Assembly (NCBI RefSeq): GCF_016342705.1
Contig: NZ_JAEINV010000002.1
Coordinates: 186,001 to 250,000, forward strand
DNA from: Lutibacter sp.
Lineage (GTDB): Bacteria > Bacteroidota > Bacteroidia > Flavobacteriales > Flavobacteriaceae
Direction of reading: 5' to 3'
Length of the DNA: 64,000 nt
Below are positions 17,798-26,007 of the stretch, piece by piece (position 1 is the stretch's first letter; each line of letters opens with the position of its first letter). Position numbers and translations under genes: made by a program. The notes beneath the pieces were generated by a model. It searched no databases, was not told the origin of the DNA, and worked only from the letters and a program-made list of their open reading frames with translations.

Positions 17798-17842
17798 TAA
17801 AAGTATTCTATAAATTATGTTGCTATGTAACTTTTGTTACAT
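17798..17842 (-). promoter_or_regulatory. yeeE-moa operon promoter with perfect Crp/Fnr-type dyad
   Basis: A perfect 18-bp dyad, ATGTAACTTTTGTTACAT, occupies 17825-17842, just after the stop of the upstream Crp/Fnr gene. Its centre lies 35.5 bp from the last base of a -7-like element TACTTTTA (17805-17798, one mismatch to TAnnTTTG), the same distance as at the soe promoter. No -33 box is seen, as expected for an activator-dependent promoter. No T-run follows the dyad on the minus strand, so it is not a terminator. Confidence 0.65.
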
Positions 17843-17845
17843 TAG

Positions 17846-18481
17846 TTAAAACTCAAGTATTTCAATTTTGTTTCTATTCAGTTTTATTTTCCCCTCATTT
17901 TCCAGTTGTTTTAACAATCTAGAAATTACAACTCGAGAAGTATGCATATCATAAGCAATGTCTTGATGTGTTGTATTTAATGAAGTTTCTCGCATAATTT
18001 GAGCTTTATCTTTCAAGTATTTATACAAACGCTCATCCATACGCATAAACGCCAGCGTATCAATAGTTTCCATCATTTCATTTAAACGAATATTATAACT
18101 ATCAATTACAAAATTTCTCCAAGATTTGTATTTTACTAACCATTCATCTAATTTTTCTTTTGGTAAAAAAATGATTTCAGATTCCTTTTCAGCAATTGCT
18201 CTAATTCCACATTTACCATTAGAGATAGCGCTTGCAAACGAACTTGCACAAGTATCACCTCGTTCTAAAAAGTACAATAATATTTCTTCACCTTTTTTAT
18301 CTTCTCGTACAATTTTAATTGCGCCATCTAATAATAAAGGTACTCCTTTCATTTTATCACCTAAATCAACCAGTAACTCATTTTCACGTAGTTTTTTATA
18401 TACACCAACCTGCTCAATTTCGTCTAATAATTCTTTTTCAAAAACAAATGAATAATAGTTGTCTAATTTTTCTCTTATCAT
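17846..18481 (-). CDS. Crp/Fnr-family transcriptional regulator downstream of kdtA
   Basis: 211 residues. It has the Crp/Fnr sensor domain (LLLDGAIKIVREDKKGEEI, followed by GDTCASSFASA) and a winged helix with recognition segment MHTSRVVISRLLKQLENEG. It is clearly related to the regulator encoded 1.1 kb downstream. Its start overlaps the kdtA stop by four bases, and its stop is three bases before the dyad that heads the yeeE operon. It is a prime candidate to bind that dyad, perhaps in response to a redox, NO or sulfur signal. Confidence 0.85.
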   Translation of the reverse strand: MIREKLDNYYSFVFEKELLDEIEQVGVYKKLRENELLVDLGDKMKGVPLLLDGAIKIVREDKKGEEILLYFLERGDTCASSFASAISNGKCGIRAIAEKESEIIFLPKEKLDEWLVKYKSWRNFVIDSYNIRLNEMMETIDTLAFMRMDERLYKYLKDKAQIMRETSLNTTHQDIAYDMHTSRVVISRLLKQLENEGKIKLNRNKIEILEF

Positions 18482-19710
18482 TTTAAATAATTTAAAATTT
18501 TGTTAGTAGCTCCAGTGTTTTTCACAACAAAATCAAGAGCTTTTTTTCCTGCTTCTATTTTTTTACCATTTGGCAATAAAAATTCGTCTAAAAGTACGGA
18601 TAATTTTTGAGAATTATCCACTACAAAACAAGCTTCATTTTTCACCAACTCAACAGCTTCATTAAATTTATAATAATTTGGACCTATAATTATTGGGACC
18701 CCAAAAGTTGCAGGCTCCAAAACATTATGAACTCCAGATTTTGTATATCCACCTCCAACATAAGCAACATCTGCATAACTATAAATTTTAGTTAACACAC
18801 CAACAGTGTCAATTATAAAAACCTGAAATTCTTGAAGGTTTTTATCTTCTTTTTCAGAAAATAACACAGTTTTTTTTGAAATTTCACTCTTTAAGTCTGC
18901 TATATCTTGATGGGTAATGTTATGAGGTGCAATTATAAACTTTTCTTCTGCTGAAGCTTTGTTATTTATATAATCTAACAATAAATCTTCATCTTCTTTC
19001 CAAGTGCTTCCAGCAACTAACGTATGTGTATTATTCTTGAATTCAGCTATAAAATCTAATTGATTATTTTGTTTGGTAATTTCAAAAACTCGGTCAAAAC
19101 GAGTATCACCACTTACAGTAACATTCGTAAAATTGATTGACTTGAGCAATACTTCTGAGTTTTGATCTTGCACAAAAAAATGAGAAAATGTTTGTAATGA
19201 TTTAATCATCCAACCACCATACCATTTAAAAAATGATTGATTTTTTCTAAATATTCCAGAAACAAGAATTGTTTTTATTTTTCTCTTTTGAAGTTCTTTT
19301 AAATAATTTGGCCAAAATTCATATTTTACAAAAATGGCCAATTCAGGATTTACAATATCAAGAAAATTCTTTACATTTTTCTCCATATCTAAAGGTAAAT
19401 AACACACCACATCAGCACCATCATAATTTTTACGAACCTCATAACCCGATGGTGAAAAAAAAGTAAGTACAATTTTTATTGAAGGATAAAGTTGTTTTAA
19501 TTTTTCGATAATTGGTCTTCCTTGTTCAAATTCACCTAATGATGCACAATGTATCCAAATAACTTTATCTGTTTTCAAAATTGCAGCTTTCAGTTTTGTA
19601 AACACATTTTTGCGCCCATCAATAAAAAGTTCTATTTTTTTATTAAAAATCGCAATAAATTTTAGCCCAAAGCTAACCCCAGAAATAACTATGTTATATA
19701 ATTTATACAT
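18478..19710 (-). CDS. waaA: 3-deoxy-D-manno-octulosonic acid transferase (KdtA/WaaA)
   Basis: 410 residues. This GT30 glycosyltransferase adds Kdo to lipid A precursors at the inner membrane. Visible motifs are an N-terminal membrane segment, VIWIHCASLGEFEQGRP, VLTFFSPSGYEV, VAGSTWKEDED, YVGGGYTKSGVHNVLEPA and GVPIIIGPNYYKF. A TAACTTTG -7 element (19725-19718) ends only eight bases before the ATG, suggesting a nearly leaderless message. Confidence 0.93.
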   Translation of the reverse strand: MYKLYNIVISGVSFGLKFIAIFNKKIELFIDGRKNVFTKLKAAILKTDKVIWIHCASLGEFEQGRPIIEKLKQLYPSIKIVLTFFSPSGYEVRKNYDGADVVCYLPLDMEKNVKNFLDIVNPELAIFVKYEFWPNYLKELQKRKIKTILVSGIFRKNQSFFKWYGGWMIKSLQTFSHFFVQDQNSEVLLKSINFTNVTVSGDTRFDRVFEITKQNNQLDFIAEFKNNTHTLVAGSTWKEDEDLLLDYINNKASAEEKFIIAPHNITHQDIADLKSEISKKTVLFSEKEDKNLQEFQVFIIDTVGVLTKIYSYADVAYVGGGYTKSGVHNVLEPATFGVPIIIGPNYYKFNEAVELVKNEACFVVDNSQKLSVLLDEFLLPNGKKIEAGKKALDFVVKNTGATNKILNYLK

Positions 19711-19740
19711 AAAAAATCAAAGTTACAAAATAAGTGCATA

Positions 19741-19776
19741 AAAAAACTCCTAAACCATAAAAGTAAAGGAGTTTTT
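19741..19776 (-). terminator. Intrinsic terminator after rpmA
   Basis: Inverted arms AAAACTCC (19743-19750) and GGAGTTTT (19768-19775) flank a 17-base loop and end in a T-run on the minus strand, 21 bases after the L27 stop. Confidence 0.8.
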
Positions 19777-19797
19777 AAATCAATAAAAATCTATGTA

Positions 19798-20058
19798 TTA
19801 AACCTCAAAAGGTTCTATAGAAACATAAGACTTGTTGTCTTTTCTTTTTTGGAATTTAACCACACCGTCCACTTTTGCGTGTAAAGTATGATCTTTTCCC
19901 ATATATACGTTATCACCAGGATGGTGTGTAGTTCCTCTTTGACGGATTAAAATGTTTCCTGCAATTGCAGCTTGTCCACCAAATATTTTTACTCCTAGTC
20001 GTTTCGATTCTGATTCTCTACCGTTCTTCGAACTACCTACTCCTTTTTTATGTGCCAT
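19798..20058 (-). CDS. rpmA: 50S ribosomal protein L27
   Basis: 86 residues. Starts [20 protein letters not shown], the conserved N-terminus that reaches the peptidyl transferase centre, without the cleaved extension seen in Firmicutes. The body contains [17 protein letters not shown] and [14 protein letters not shown]. It follows rplU by 27 bases in the standard L21-L27 pair and ends at a terminator. Confidence 0.98.
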   Translation of the reverse strand: MAHKKGVGSSKNGRESESKRLGVKIFGGQAAIAGNILIRQRGTTHHPGDNVYMGKDHTLHAKVDGVVKFQKRKDNKSYVSIEPFEV

Positions 20059-20085
20059 GATGTTATGGTTTTAAAATTGTAAATA

Positions 20086-20586
20086 TTAGTTAGTTAATGC
20101 TTCAATTAATTCAGCTTTCTTCAAAGAAGTGTATCCTGAAATACCTTTTTCTTTAGCTAACTCTTTTAATTCAGCTACAGTCATTGAGCTTAAGTCATCA
20201 GAAGCTGCCGCTGGAGCTTCAACCTCTTTTGCTTTTGGTGCTGCTTTTTGAGCTGGTGCTTTTTTAACTGCACCACTTGCTGCAATACCTTCAATTTGAA
20301 TTTCAGTAAAAGATTGTCTGTGACCATTTTTTACTTTATATCCTTTTCTACGTTTCTTTTTGAAAACGATAACTTTATCACCTTTTAAGTGACCTAAGAT
20401 TTTTGCCGTTACTTCGGCTCCTTCTATAGCTGGGGCGCCAACTGTTACTGTACCTCCGTTTTCTAAAAGAAGAACTTTATCAAAAGATACTTTAGATCCT
20501 TCTTCTCCTTGTAAGCGGTGTACGTAAACCTTTTGGTCTTTTGCTACTTTAAACTGCTGCCCTGCTATCTCTACAATTGCATACAT
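20086..20586 (-). CDS. rplU: 50S ribosomal protein L21 with C-terminal Rho_N/SAP-like extension
   Basis: 166 residues, longer than the usual 100-105. Residues 1 to about 105 are standard L21 ([31 protein letters not shown]). A low-complexity Ala/Lys/Pro linker (residues about 108-130) then joins a small helical domain with [19 protein letters not shown] and [11 protein letters not shown], the pattern of a Rho N-terminal or SAP/HeH domain, which often binds nucleic acid. The role of the extension is unknown. Confidence 0.97.
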   Translation of the reverse strand: MYAIVEIAGQQFKVAKDQKVYVHRLQGEEGSKVSFDKVLLLENGGTVTVGAPAIEGAEVTAKILGHLKGDKVIVFKKKRRKGYKVKNGHRQSFTEIQIEGIAASGAVKKAPAQKAAPKAKEVEAPAAASDDLSSMTVAELKELAKEKGISGYTSLKKAELIEALTN

Positions 20587-20624
20587 AAGCTTTATTTTAT
20601 ATTCGCTTTATTAATTATTTAATT

Positions 20625-20642
20625 CGCCTAAAACTTTAGGCG
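20625..20642 (-). promoter_or_regulatory. 5' hairpin at the start of the rplU-rpmA transcript
   Basis: A perfect inverted repeat (CGCCTAAAGTTTTAGGCG on the transcript strand; 8-bp arms, 2-base centre) lies immediately downstream of the promoter, at or next to the predicted transcription start and 39 bases before the L21 ATG. It may be an autoregulatory leader or protect the 5' end. Confidence 0.55.
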
Positions 20643-20646
20643 GGTG

Positions 20647-20677
20647 CAAATATAATTCTTTTTTCTTTTTTGACAAA
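20647..20677 (-). promoter_or_regulatory. rplU-rpmA promoter with both -33 and -7 elements
   Basis: On the minus strand TTTG (20677-20674) is followed after exactly 19 bases by TATATTTG (20654-20647). This is the best full match to the Bacteroidota -33/-7 consensus seen in the window, fitting a highly expressed ribosomal protein operon. Confidence 0.8.
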
Positions 20678-20912
20678 ACATATTTTAAAGAATACTCTCA
20701 CATTAAGTATTTTAACTATTTCTATCTTAATTTTCAGTTAATTTTTTGTTTAAAACTAAGATAACCCAAAAAACTTTAATATTTTTGAAGCTATGGATTT
20801 TGCTATGAATAATGCCCATAAATTTTTATTTCAAGTTAAAAACTGTAACAAGTTTAACCTTTCAGCGACAAATTTCGCGATACTATTTAATTTAATTAAA
20901 CAATTATAAACT
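20678..20912. other. Intergenic region upstream of the M16 protease genes
   Basis: Together with the rplU leader and promoter this makes a 326-base gene-free stretch. The part facing the M16 genes contains a TAnnTTTG match (TATTTTTG, 20780-20787) that lacks a -33 box at normal spacing and would give a leader of about 120 bases. No small ORF, RNA gene or strong hairpin was recognised. Confidence 0.4.
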
Positions 20913-22229
20913 ATGAGAAAAATTTATTTAATAAGTTTTTTAACACTACTTGCAAGTGCTGCTATAATGGCGCAACAAGTAGAATTTGAAGAATACGATT
21001 TAAGTAACGGCTTGCACGTTATTTTACATCAGGACAACTCAGCTCCTGTTGTAACAACCTCTGTGATGTACCATGTTGGCGCAAAAGATGAAGTAACTGG
21101 AAGAACTGGGTTTGCACATTTTTTTGAGCATTTATTATTTGAAGGAACTGAAAATATTCCAAAAGGAGAGTTTTTTAAAATAGTTTCTGCGAATGGAGGA
21201 AGCAATAATGCAAATACCACTCAAGACAGAACTTATTACTACGAGACTTTCCCTTCAAACAATTTAGAATTAGGATTATGGTTAGAATCTGAACGCATGT
21301 TACACCCGGTTATTAATCAGGATGGCGTTGATACACAGAATGAAGTTGTAAAAGAAGAAAAAAGAGCAAGAATTGATAATGCTCCTTATGGTAAAATTAT
21401 TTACAGAACAGGAATTAATCAACACATATTTAAAAAACATCCATACAAAAACTCTGTAATAGGAAGTATGGAAGATTTAGACGCTGCTCAGTTAGAAGAA
21501 TTTAGAGCTTTTCATAAAAAGTTTTATGCACCAAACAATGCAGTATTAGTTGTAGCCGGTGATTTTGAAAAAGCTGCTGCTAAAAAAATGATTCAAGATT
21601 ATTTTGGTGATATTCCTGCAGGAAACCCAGTTGAAAGAGTTAGCATTGTTGAAGATGCTGTTGAAGCTAAAAAAGTAACTGAATACGATTCAAATATTCA
21701 ACTTCCTATAAAATTATTCATTTTTAGAACACCTTCAAGTAAAGATAAAGATGCGTATGCTTTAGATATGGTTTCTTCAATTTTAACTAGCGGAAAAAGC
21801 TCTAGAATGTATAAAAAATTGGTTGAAGAGAAAAAAGCATTACAAGTATTAGCTTTTAATGATTCTCAAGAAGACTATGGAACTTATATTATGGGTGCGC
21901 TTCCTATGGGTGAAACTTCTTTAGATGATTTAGCAGTTGAAATGGAAAATGAAATTACAAAACTTCAAACAGAATTAATTTCAGAAAAAGAATACCAAAA
22001 ATTACAAAACCAGTTCGAAAACAATTTTGTAAACTCAAATTCTGGTGTTGAAAATATTGCAGGAACGCTTGCAGCTAACTATATGTTAAAAGGTAATACT
22101 AAATTAATAAACGATGAAATTAATATTTATCGTTCAATAACTAGAGAAGACATTAAACGTGTTGCTAACGAACTTTTAAATGCAAACAACCGCGTTGAAA
22201 TGGATTACCTAAAAGCAAAAAGCGAATAA
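20913..22229 (+). CDS. M16-family zinc metalloprotease, active subunit, secreted
   Basis: 438 residues with a signal peptide (MRKIYLISFLTLLASAAIMA). The inverted zinc motif HxxEH is intact in GFAHFFEHLLFEGTEN, with the distal Glu in NEVVKEEKRARID. Length and architecture match the short two-domain M16B subunits related to the mitochondrial processing peptidase. The partner lacking the zinc motif is encoded eight bases downstream, so the two probably form a periplasmic heterodimer that degrades peptides. The physiological substrate is unknown. Confidence 0.9.
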   Translation: MRKIYLISFLTLLASAAIMAQQVEFEEYDLSNGLHVILHQDNSAPVVTTSVMYHVGAKDEVTGRTGFAHFFEHLLFEGTENIPKGEFFKIVSANGGSNNANTTQDRTYYYETFPSNNLELGLWLESERMLHPVINQDGVDTQNEVVKEEKRARIDNAPYGKIIYRTGINQHIFKKHPYKNSVIGSMEDLDAAQLEEFRAFHKKFYAPNNAVLVVAGDFEKAAAKKMIQDYFGDIPAGNPVERVSIVEDAVEAKKVTEYDSNIQLPIKLFIFRTPSSKDKDAYALDMVSSILTSGKSSRMYKKLVEEKKALQVLAFNDSQEDYGTYIMGALPMGETSLDDLAVEMENEITKLQTELISEKEYQKLQNQFENNFVNSNSGVENIAGTLAANYMLKGNTKLINDEINIYRSITREDIKRVANELLNANNRVEMDYLKAKSE

Positions 22230-22237
22230 TTATAAAG

Positions 22238-24304
22238 ATGAGAAAACAAATGAAAACAAAAATAACAACATTAATTGCATTGTTTCTTCTTTCTTTAGGA
22301 ATAAATGCGCAAATAGATAGAACAAAACAACCAGTTGCCGGTCCTGCTCCAAAAATTAATTTAGGAAAACCGCAAACTTTTGAACTTAAAAACGGATTAA
22401 AAGTACTTGTGGTTGAAAACCATAAATTACCAAAAGTAACTGCAAGTTTAATATTAGATAACGGTCCTGTTTTTGAAGGTGACAAAGCTGGTTTAACTAG
22501 CATTGCTGGTGGAATGATGGGGAACGGAACAACAAACATGTCAAAAGATGTATTTGTTGAAGAAATTGATTTTTTAGGAGCTTCTTTAAATATTGGAAGC
22601 CAAAGTGCCAATTTCAATACATTATCAAAGTATTTCCCTCGTATTTTTGAATTAATGGCAGATGCTGTTCAAAATCCATTATTTACGGCTGAAGAGTTTG
22701 AAAAACAACAAGCACAATTAATTGAAGGAATAAAATCTGGAGAAAATAGTGTTGCTGAAATTGCTGGAAAAGTAGAAGGTGCTTTAGTATATGGTAAAAA
22801 TCATCCATATGGAGAGTTTGCAACTGAAACAACTGCAAAAAATGTAACTATTGATGATGTTAAAAACTTTTACGCAACATATTTTAAACCAAATAATGGT
22901 TACTTAGTAATTATTGGCGATGTTAACTTTAAAGATGTTAAAAAACTGGTGACTTCAAAATTAGGAAAATGGGGTAAAGGAACGCTTCCAACTTATACAA
23001 TTCCTGAAGTAAAAAATGTTGCAACAACAGAAATCAATTTTGTAGATATGCCTAATGCTGTTCAATCTAGTATTGCAGTTGTAAATACGGTAGATTTAAA
23101 AATGAGCAATCCAGATTATTTTCCACTTTTATTAGCCAACAAAATTTTTGGTGGTGGTGGAGAAGGTCGTTTATTCTTAAACTTACGTGAAGATAAAGGT
23201 TATACTTACGGAGCTTATTCAAGAATTGGTAACGACGAAAGAACTGCTGCTACATTTAAATCATCTGCTTCTGTTAGAAATATGGTTACAGATAGTTCAG
23301 TAGTTGAATTTATTAAAGAAATTAAAACTTTTAGAAACACTAAAGTGTCTGAAGAAGAACTTAAAAATGCAAAAGCAGCATACATTGGAAATTTTGTAAT
23401 GGCTTTAGAAAGAACCTCTACAGCTGCTAGTTATGCTTTAAATATTGCTACTAAAAACTTATCATCAGATTTTTACGAAACGTATTTGCAAAAAATAAAT
23501 GCTGTTACAGTTGATGATATTCAACGTGTTGCTCAAAAATATTTTAGTGCAGATAATGCAAGAGTTGTTATAGTTGGAAAAGCTTTAGACGTATTGCCAA
23601 ATTTAGAGAAGTTACCTTATAAAATTAATTATTTTGATAAAGAGGCTAACCCATCTTCTAAACCAGAAATGACAAAACCAATTCCTGCAGGAGTCACTAA
23701 AATTTCTGTAATTAATAATTATTTTAATGCTATTGGTGGTGCAGATAAAATTAAAGCTTTAAAAAGTACTTTAGTTACTTATGAAGCTACAGCCATGGGA
23801 AGCACTATTCAATCAACTGAAAAAAGAACAGCAACACACTACGCTAATGAAACAAGCATGGGTGGAAATGTACTTGCTAAAGTTGTTATTAGTGATGCTG
23901 GTGTTTTTATGAACAAACAACCATTACCTGCTCCAATGGCTAGTGAAATGACTAATACTTTAGGGACCTTTTTAGAAATGGGACTTTTAAATAATGAAAA
24001 GTCTATTTTAACAGGAATTGAACCTTTAGATGGTAAAGACGCCTACGTAATTTCTACAAAAGGAGAAATTGTATCAACTGCCATTTATTTTGATGTTGCA
24101 ACAGGTTTAAAAGTAAAAGAAGCTCAAACAGTTTCAATGGGTGGCCAAACTCAAAGTCAAGAAGCTACTTTTTCTGATTATAAAGATTTTAACGGTGTTA
24201 AATTTCCAGCAGTAAAAAGCGGAAGTTTAGGACCTCAAAAAGTAGAGTTTAAATTAATTGATGCTAAAGTTAACGAAGGTGTGACTGACGCAGATTTTCA
24301 ATAA
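22238..24304 (+). CDS. M16-family peptidase-like subunit without zinc motif, with extra C-terminal domain
   Basis: 688 residues with a signal peptide whose core is KITTLIALFLLSLGINAQ; ATG at 22238 or 22250 could be the start. Residues about 40-460 are M16-like, but the place of HxxEH reads AGLTSIAGGMMGNGT, so it cannot bind zinc. The glycine-rich loop NKIFGGGGEGRLFLNLRE is kept. From about residue 490 there is an added strand-rich domain, reminiscent of LolA-like lipoprotein-sorting folds. It is likely the regulatory or substrate-binding half of the pair. Confidence 0.88.
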   Translation: MRKQMKTKITTLIALFLLSLGINAQIDRTKQPVAGPAPKINLGKPQTFELKNGLKVLVVENHKLPKVTASLILDNGPVFEGDKAGLTSIAGGMMGNGTTNMSKDVFVEEIDFLGASLNIGSQSANFNTLSKYFPRIFELMADAVQNPLFTAEEFEKQQAQLIEGIKSGENSVAEIAGKVEGALVYGKNHPYGEFATETTAKNVTIDDVKNFYATYFKPNNGYLVIIGDVNFKDVKKLVTSKLGKWGKGTLPTYTIPEVKNVATTEINFVDMPNAVQSSIAVVNTVDLKMSNPDYFPLLLANKIFGGGGEGRLFLNLREDKGYTYGAYSRIGNDERTAATFKSSASVRNMVTDSSVVEFIKEIKTFRNTKVSEEELKNAKAAYIGNFVMALERTSTAASYALNIATKNLSSDFYETYLQKINAVTVDDIQRVAQKYFSADNARVVIVGKALDVLPNLEKLPYKINYFDKEANPSSKPEMTKPIPAGVTKISVINNYFNAIGGADKIKALKSTLVTYEATAMGSTIQSTEKRTATHYANETSMGGNVLAKVVISDAGVFMNKQPLPAPMASEMTNTLGTFLEMGLLNNEKSILTGIEPLDGKDAYVISTKGEIVSTAIYFDVATGLKVKEAQTVSMGGQTQSQEATFSDYKDFNGVKFPAVKSGSLGPQKVEFKLIDAKVNEGVTDADFQ

Positions 24305-24324
24305 ATAATATTGTTTAAATACCG

Positions 24325-24358
24325 AAAGGCGACTTAAGAAATTGAGTCGCTTTTTTTA
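24325..24358 (+). terminator. Intrinsic terminator after the M16 pair
   Basis: Arms GCGACT (24329-24334) and AGTCGC (24345-24350) followed by seven T. It overlaps the end of the convergent EamA gene by three bases. Confidence 0.88.
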
Positions 24359-25228
24359 TTTTGTTTTATTTACCAAATACACACCAAAAATTATAATTCC
24401 TCCTGCTAGTATTTGAACTGCTGAAATTCTTTCACCATCAAAAATTCCCCACAAAATTGCTACAATTGGAATTAAATAGGTTACAGATGAAGAGTACACT
24501 GGCGTAGATATTTTTATTAAATGATTGTATAATATTTTAGCTAAACCAGTTCCAAAAACTGCTAAAATAGCAATATATAGTAATGACATTGCACTGGTTT
24601 CATTAACTTCAAAAGTTGAAAATATACCCGTAAAATATAATATAACAACCGCTGGAATCATTAAAATCATAAAATTTCCAACCGCAATACTAATTGCATC
24701 TAAATCTTGTAAATGTTTTTTTATAATATTTAAGTTAAAGGCATAACAAATTGTTGCAATTAAAACCAACCCAGCGTAGGAGTAATCTTGCGAAGGATTT
24801 ATTTCAGCTCCTTTTAAAATTAAAATTAAAGTTCCTGCCAAACCAATTAACACTCCAAAAAACTGTCTTCTTGTAAAACTAAAACCAAAAATCAACGATC
24901 CAAATAATAAGGTGTTTAAAGGCGTTAGTGAATTTAAAATTGAGGCAATTGAACTATCAATATGTTTTACCGCAAAGGCAAACAAAAAAACAGGAATAAA
25001 GCTACCTATTACACCATTTAAAAACAAATAGTACCACTGGCTCCTATTAATTTTAAAAACACGTTTAAAACCAATTAAAAATAGAAATATCGCAGTAATT
25101 AATATTCTTAATGCACCAACTTGAACTGGTGTAAGGCTTATTAATGCTTTTTTCATTAAAATAAATGAACTTCCCCAAACTAACGAAAGAATTACTAAAA
25201 AAATCCATTTTTGTTTATGTTGCTCCAT
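24356..25228 (-). CDS. EamA/DMT-family metabolite transporter
   Basis: 290 residues with ten predicted membrane helices in two EamA repeats. Visible features are SLVWGSSFILMKKALISL at the N-terminus and SVTYLIPIVAILWGI in the second repeat. Substrates of this family range from amino acids to nucleotides, and none can be deduced here. It is a single gene, divergent from the HMA lipoprotein. Confidence 0.88.
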   Translation of the reverse strand: MEQHKQKWIFLVILSLVWGSSFILMKKALISLTPVQVGALRILITAIFLFLIGFKRVFKINRSQWYYLFLNGVIGSFIPVFLFAFAVKHIDSSIASILNSLTPLNTLLFGSLIFGFSFTRRQFFGVLIGLAGTLILILKGAEINPSQDYSYAGLVLIATICYAFNLNIIKKHLQDLDAISIAVGNFMILMIPAVVILYFTGIFSTFEVNETSAMSLLYIAILAVFGTGLAKILYNHLIKISTPVYSSSVTYLIPIVAILWGIFDGERISAVQILAGGIIIFGVYLVNKTK

Positions 25229-25320
25229 TTTAAAAATAAAACAACAAAAATCGTATAATTATTCGGAAATGAATGTATTAGTTTATAAATTCGTTCTTTT
25301 AATATTAGTATACTTTAATT

Positions 25321-25689
25321 ATGAAAAATTTAATTTTCCTTTTTGTATTTATTTTAAGCTTTATTTCTTGCACTCAAGACAAAAAAAAACCAACTCAAGA
25401 AAATAACTCAACAGAAAAAACAACTATTGCCGCCGTGTATGAAACTTATGAAATGGACATAGAAGGCATGACCTGTGAGATTGGATGCGCACGCACCATT
25501 GAATCAAAATTATCAAAAACAAAAGGTGTTGCTTATTCAAAAGTAGATTTTGAAAGTAAAAAAGGAGTGTTTACCATAGATACAAACATATTGAATGAAC
25601 AAAAAGTTAAAGAAAAAATTGATGGTATTGCTGGCGGAGACCTATATTTTGTTGTGAAATCAAAAAAAATTAACAAAATTTTAAAATAA
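25321..25689 (+). CDS. Heavy-metal-associated (HMA) domain lipoprotein with a CxxxC site
   Basis: 122 residues. A lipoprotein signal peptide ends at FISC, with a Lys/Thr/Asn-rich spacer to about residue 40. Residues about 40-110 are an HMA fold: YEMDIEGMTCEIGCARTIE, then KGVAYSKVDFESKKGVF. The metal site has three residues between the cysteines (C-E-I-G-C) where HMA domains normally have two. An envelope-anchored copper or other soft-metal binder is the likely role. No metal pump is adjacent. Confidence 0.8.
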   Translation: MKNLIFLFVFILSFISCTQDKKKPTQENNSTEKTTIAAVYETYEMDIEGMTCEIGCARTIESKLSKTKGVAYSKVDFESKKGVFTIDTNILNEQKVKEKIDGIAGGDLYFVVKSKKINKILK

Positions 25690-25700
25690 TTTAAAAATAA

Positions 25701-25733
25701 TTTGTGCATATCAATAATTTTGTCGTTAATTTG
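25701..25733 (+). promoter_or_regulatory. Promoter of the acidic lipoprotein gene
   Basis: TTTG (25701-25704), 21 bases, then TTAATTTG (25726-25733), one mismatch to TAnnTTTG, 25 bases before the ATG. Confidence 0.45.
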
Positions 25734-25758
25734 CACCACAAATAAAAATCAATCGAAA

Positions 25759-25953
25759 ATGAAACAAATTAAATTTTTAATCGCAGTTGCATTAGTTAGT
25801 GTATTTGCGTTTTCTTGTAAAGAAGCTCCAAAAGAAGAAGCTGTAGAAGAAGTAGTAGTTGAAGAAGCTGCTCCTGTTGTAGAAGAAGTAGAAGTTGCTG
25901 TTGATACAACTGCAGCTGCTGTTGAAGAAGTTGTTGTTGAAGAAGTAAAATAA
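25759..25953 (+). CDS. Small acidic low-complexity lipoprotein
   Basis: 64 residues from ATG 25759; an upstream in-frame ATG at 25702 is rejected because it would cover the promoter. The signal peptide ends in a lipobox (FAFSC). The mature part of about 45 residues is almost only Glu, Val and Ala, with repeated EEVVVEEA-type units and no recognisable domain. Such proteins are common in Flavobacteriia, may be abundant, and have no known function. It ends 20 bases before a strong terminator. Confidence 0.75.
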   Translation: MKQIKFLIAVALVSVFAFSCKEAPKEEAVEEVVVEEAAPVVEEVEVAVDTTAAAVEEVVVEEVK

Positions 25954-25973
25954 TTCTTTTTACAAAACAAAAT

Positions 25974-26007
25974 AAAAAAGAGCTTCAAATTTGAAGCTCT
26001 TTTTTTT
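25974..26007. terminator. Bidirectional intrinsic terminator between acidic lipoprotein gene and ctaA
   Basis: A perfect dyad GAGCTTCAAATTTGAAGCTC (25980-25999) with A-run before and T-run after, between two convergent genes; it overlaps the ctaA stop. Confidence 0.9.

Noticed and set aside
25749-25988. Minus-strand Ser/Thr-rich frame opposite the acidic lipoprotein
   Set aside because: Complement of GAA/GTT-type repeats produces Ser/Thr runs; the plus-strand gene has signal peptide, promoter and terminator.
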